Below, piece after piece: positions 62,479 to 64,000 of a DNA stretch of 64,000 bases (position 1 is the first letter of the stretch; every line of letters starts with the position of its first letter). A program made the translations under genes and the position numbers. The stretch lies in contig JAPLFJ010000004.1 of NCBI GenBank assembly GCA_026390735.1, positions 1-64,000 of the forward strand, given 5' to 3'. The notes below the pieces were generated by a model. That model had not been told where the DNA came from. It searched no databases and saw nothing but the letters and a program-made list of their open reading frames with translations. This stretch comes from Ignavibacteriota bacterium. GTDB taxonomy: Bacteria > Bacteroidota > Ignavibacteria > Tepidaquicellales > Tepidaquicellaceae.

Positions 62479-63894
62479 TTATATTTCTACTTCTGTACCG
62501 CGTTCAGGTATTATAATTTCTTTAAAGCCATTAGAGTTCAATATTGTTTTAAGGTTTTCCTGCTGAGGTGATTCCCCGTGTACGAGGAAGATTTTCTTCA
62601 GGCGTTCTTTATCGAACTGTTTCATATAGTCGAGTATTTCGCCGCTGTCAGCGTGTGCGGAGAATGAATTGAGTATTTTCACCTTTGCCTTCACAACATA
62701 CTCATCGCCGTATATCTTCACCTTGTATCCAGGTTTATCGGATGCCTTTATCAGTTCGCGTCCGAGCGTATGCTCTGCCATATACCCGATTATCATTATC
62801 GTGTTCTTTGGGTTGCCTATATTGTTTAAAAGGTGATGGAGTATTCTTCCTGCTTCGCACATTCCCGATGCTGAAATAATCATCGCAGTACCTTTCAGTG
62901 AATTTAACTTTTTGGATTCTTCAACGTTCTTTATGTACTTAATGTTTTCAAACCCGAATATGTTTACACCCGACGCAAGAAGTTTATACGTTTCTTCATC
63001 GAAGCATTCAGGATGAAGTTTAAATACTTCAGTGGCGTTCACGGACAAAGGACTGTCAACATACACAGGGAAATGCGGAAGTTTTCCTGCCGCAGTCATT
63101 TTAGATATTTCATAAACAAGTTCCTGAGTTCTGCCAACGCTGAAAGACGGCACGATGATTTTACCGCCTGTAGTTAAAGCTTCTGAAATAGTGTTAAGCA
63201 AACCGTCTTCAATCTTATCAGCAGGAACGTGGTACAATCCGCCGTAAGTCGATTCGGTTATCAGATAATCTACGTTACCCATAAATTCTGGGTCTTTAAG
63301 TATAGGCAGATTTTTTCTTCCAAGGTCTCCCGTGAAGCCGAGTCTGGTCGTCTTTCCGTTTTCGGTAACTTCAAGAACTACTGATGCCGAACCGAGAATA
63401 TGTCCCGCATCGTAGAACATAACTTTCACGTTATCACCAAGACCGTCTATCATAAAACTTTTATTGTAAGAGACTGATTTAAACTTTTCAATAGTCTGCT
63501 TTGCATTTTCAACTGTGTACAAAGGATTGAACAGTGGCTGATTCTTTTTAGCACGGCGTTTATTCACGAACTCAACGTCCTTCTCCTGTATAAAGGCACT
63601 GTCAAGAAGCATAATGGAACAAAGGTCGCGAGTTGCGGGAGTTGTGTATATATCGCCCGTAAAGCCCTTTGCACAGAGCGTCGGCAGGTTTCCTGCGTGG
63701 TCTATGTGAGCGTGAGAAAGAATCACTGCGTGAATTTCTTTAGGTTCGAACAGAAACTTTCTGTTCATCTGGAATGCTTCTTCGCGTCTGCCCTGAAACA
63801 TACCGCAATCGAGAAGTATTTTCTTTCCGTTGATTTCCAGTAAGTGCTGTGAACCTGTAACTGTTTTAGCCGCACCGCAAAATTTTATCTTCAT
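62479..63894 (-). CDS. beta-CASP metallo-beta-lactamase RNase
   Basis: A 471-residue RNA-processing MBL of the CPSF73/YSH1-like bacterial group. The metal motif HAHIDH is at residues 61-66, with the later ligands DAGHILGSAS and GDLGRK. The beta-CASP insert (SFSVGRTQELVYEI, VDSPLSVNATEVF) and the C-terminal SASGMCEAGRILHHL and FSAHADSGEIL are diagnostic. It probably acts as an endo- or exoribonuclease. Its start overlaps the stop of the next upstream gene (ATGA). Confidence 0.93.
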   Translation of the reverse strand: MKIKFCGAAKTVTGSQHLLEINGKKILLDCGMFQGRREEAFQMNRKFLFEPKEIHAVILSHAHIDHAGNLPTLCAKGFTGDIYTTPATRDLCSIMLLDSAFIQEKDVEFVNKRRAKKNQPLFNPLYTVENAKQTIEKFKSVSYNKSFMIDGLGDNVKVMFYDAGHILGSASVVLEVTENGKTTRLGFTGDLGRKNLPILKDPEFMGNVDYLITESTYGGLYHVPADKIEDGLLNTISEALTTGGKIIVPSFSVGRTQELVYEISKMTAAGKLPHFPVYVDSPLSVNATEVFKLHPECFDEETYKLLASGVNIFGFENIKYIKNVEESKKLNSLKGTAMIISASGMCEAGRILHHLLNNIGNPKNTIMIIGYMAEHTLGRELIKASDKPGYKVKIYGDEYVVKAKVKILNSFSAHADSGEILDYMKQFDKERLKKIFLVHGESPQQENLKTILNSNGFKEIIIPERGTEVEI

Positions 63895-64000
63895 AGTTTT
63901 ATCTCCGTTAAAATTTCTTTGTTAAGTTTATGTTTTGTAACGTATGGATTGTCTTTCATGAAATATCTGTAAGGCAGGTCTGCGCCTTCCTTTATGCCAA
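63891..64000 (-). CDS. partial CDS, probable 3-methyladenine DNA glycosylase (AAG type)
   Basis: Only the last 35 codons are in the window. The encoded end, GIKEGADLPYRYFMKDNPYV and a short lysine-rich tail, resembles the C-terminus of AAG/MPG-type alkylbase DNA glycosylases (consensus like RIGI..A..LPWRFY..NPYVS). The family call rests on this short match. The stop overlaps the beta-CASP start by 4 bp, indicating an operon. Confidence 0.5.
   Translation of the reverse strand, partial: GIKEGADLPYRYFMKDNPYVTKHKLNKEILTEIKL

Overview
This window is a mostly housekeeping stretch of a low-GC (roughly 35-38 % by eye) genome from the Bacteroidota/Chlorobiota side of the tree, most likely an Ignavibacteria-type organism. 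The evidence is type IX secretion (T9SS) sorting domains of the 'NYPNPFNP' type on two secreted YCF48-like proteins, tandem S46 dipeptidyl-peptidases, a TTTG-N19-TAnnTTTG promoter in front of mraZ, and scarce Shine-Dalgarno sequences. MurE carries the meso-DAP signature, so the cell is Gram-negative-like. The species cannot be named from the sequence alone.

Layout. 1-535: gene-free DNA with an 11-bp-period heptamer array. 536-2359: a MetH-like protein that stops after its pterin domain. 2584-6427: two paralogous secreted S46 peptidases. 6598-23265: a complete minus-strand division and cell-wall (dcw) cluster, read mraZ-rsmH-ftsL-ftsI-murE-murF-mraY-murD-ftsW-murG-(PH-like membrane protein)-murC-ftsQ-ftsA-ftsZ. 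It is headed by a promoter with three MraZ boxes at an exact 10-bp period and closed by an intrinsic terminator after ftsZ. 23337-35157: the transcription/translation block tRNA-Tyr, Gly, Thr, Trp, secE, nusG, rplKAJL, rpoB, rpoC, without the tuf gene often found among these tRNAs. 35255-37887: a RING-finger membrane protein, a LysE-type exporter and tRNA-Ser. 38088-44104: truB facing rbfA-infB-nusA-rimP, the latter operon headed by a terminator-like hairpin that overlaps the start of rimP.

44105-47658 is the least ordinary part: a decayed YCF48/T9SS gene next to its intact paralogue, a compound hairpin, an orphan secreted protein and a second 11-bp-period array. 47659-56413 holds suhB, an MBL hydrolase, two unknowns, mrp, nfu, a sugar nucleotidyltransferase, nadA, RNase P RNA, a CT398-type zinc-ribbon protein, a NIF3-domain protein and metF. 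56424-64000 holds a TolB-like beta-propeller lipoprotein or secreted protein, a third heptamer array, arfB, pgeF, a large T9SS cargo protein, a SET-domain protein without a usual start codon, a beta-CASP ribonuclease and the end of a probable 3-methyladenine DNA glycosylase.

The most unusual signal is three intergenic arrays (260-375, 47501-47584, 57781-57820 and perhaps further). Heptamer cores recur at exactly 11 bp with variable 4-bp spacers, and the core sequence changes in blocks along each array. I do not recognise them as a described element. The remaining genes are well-known families.
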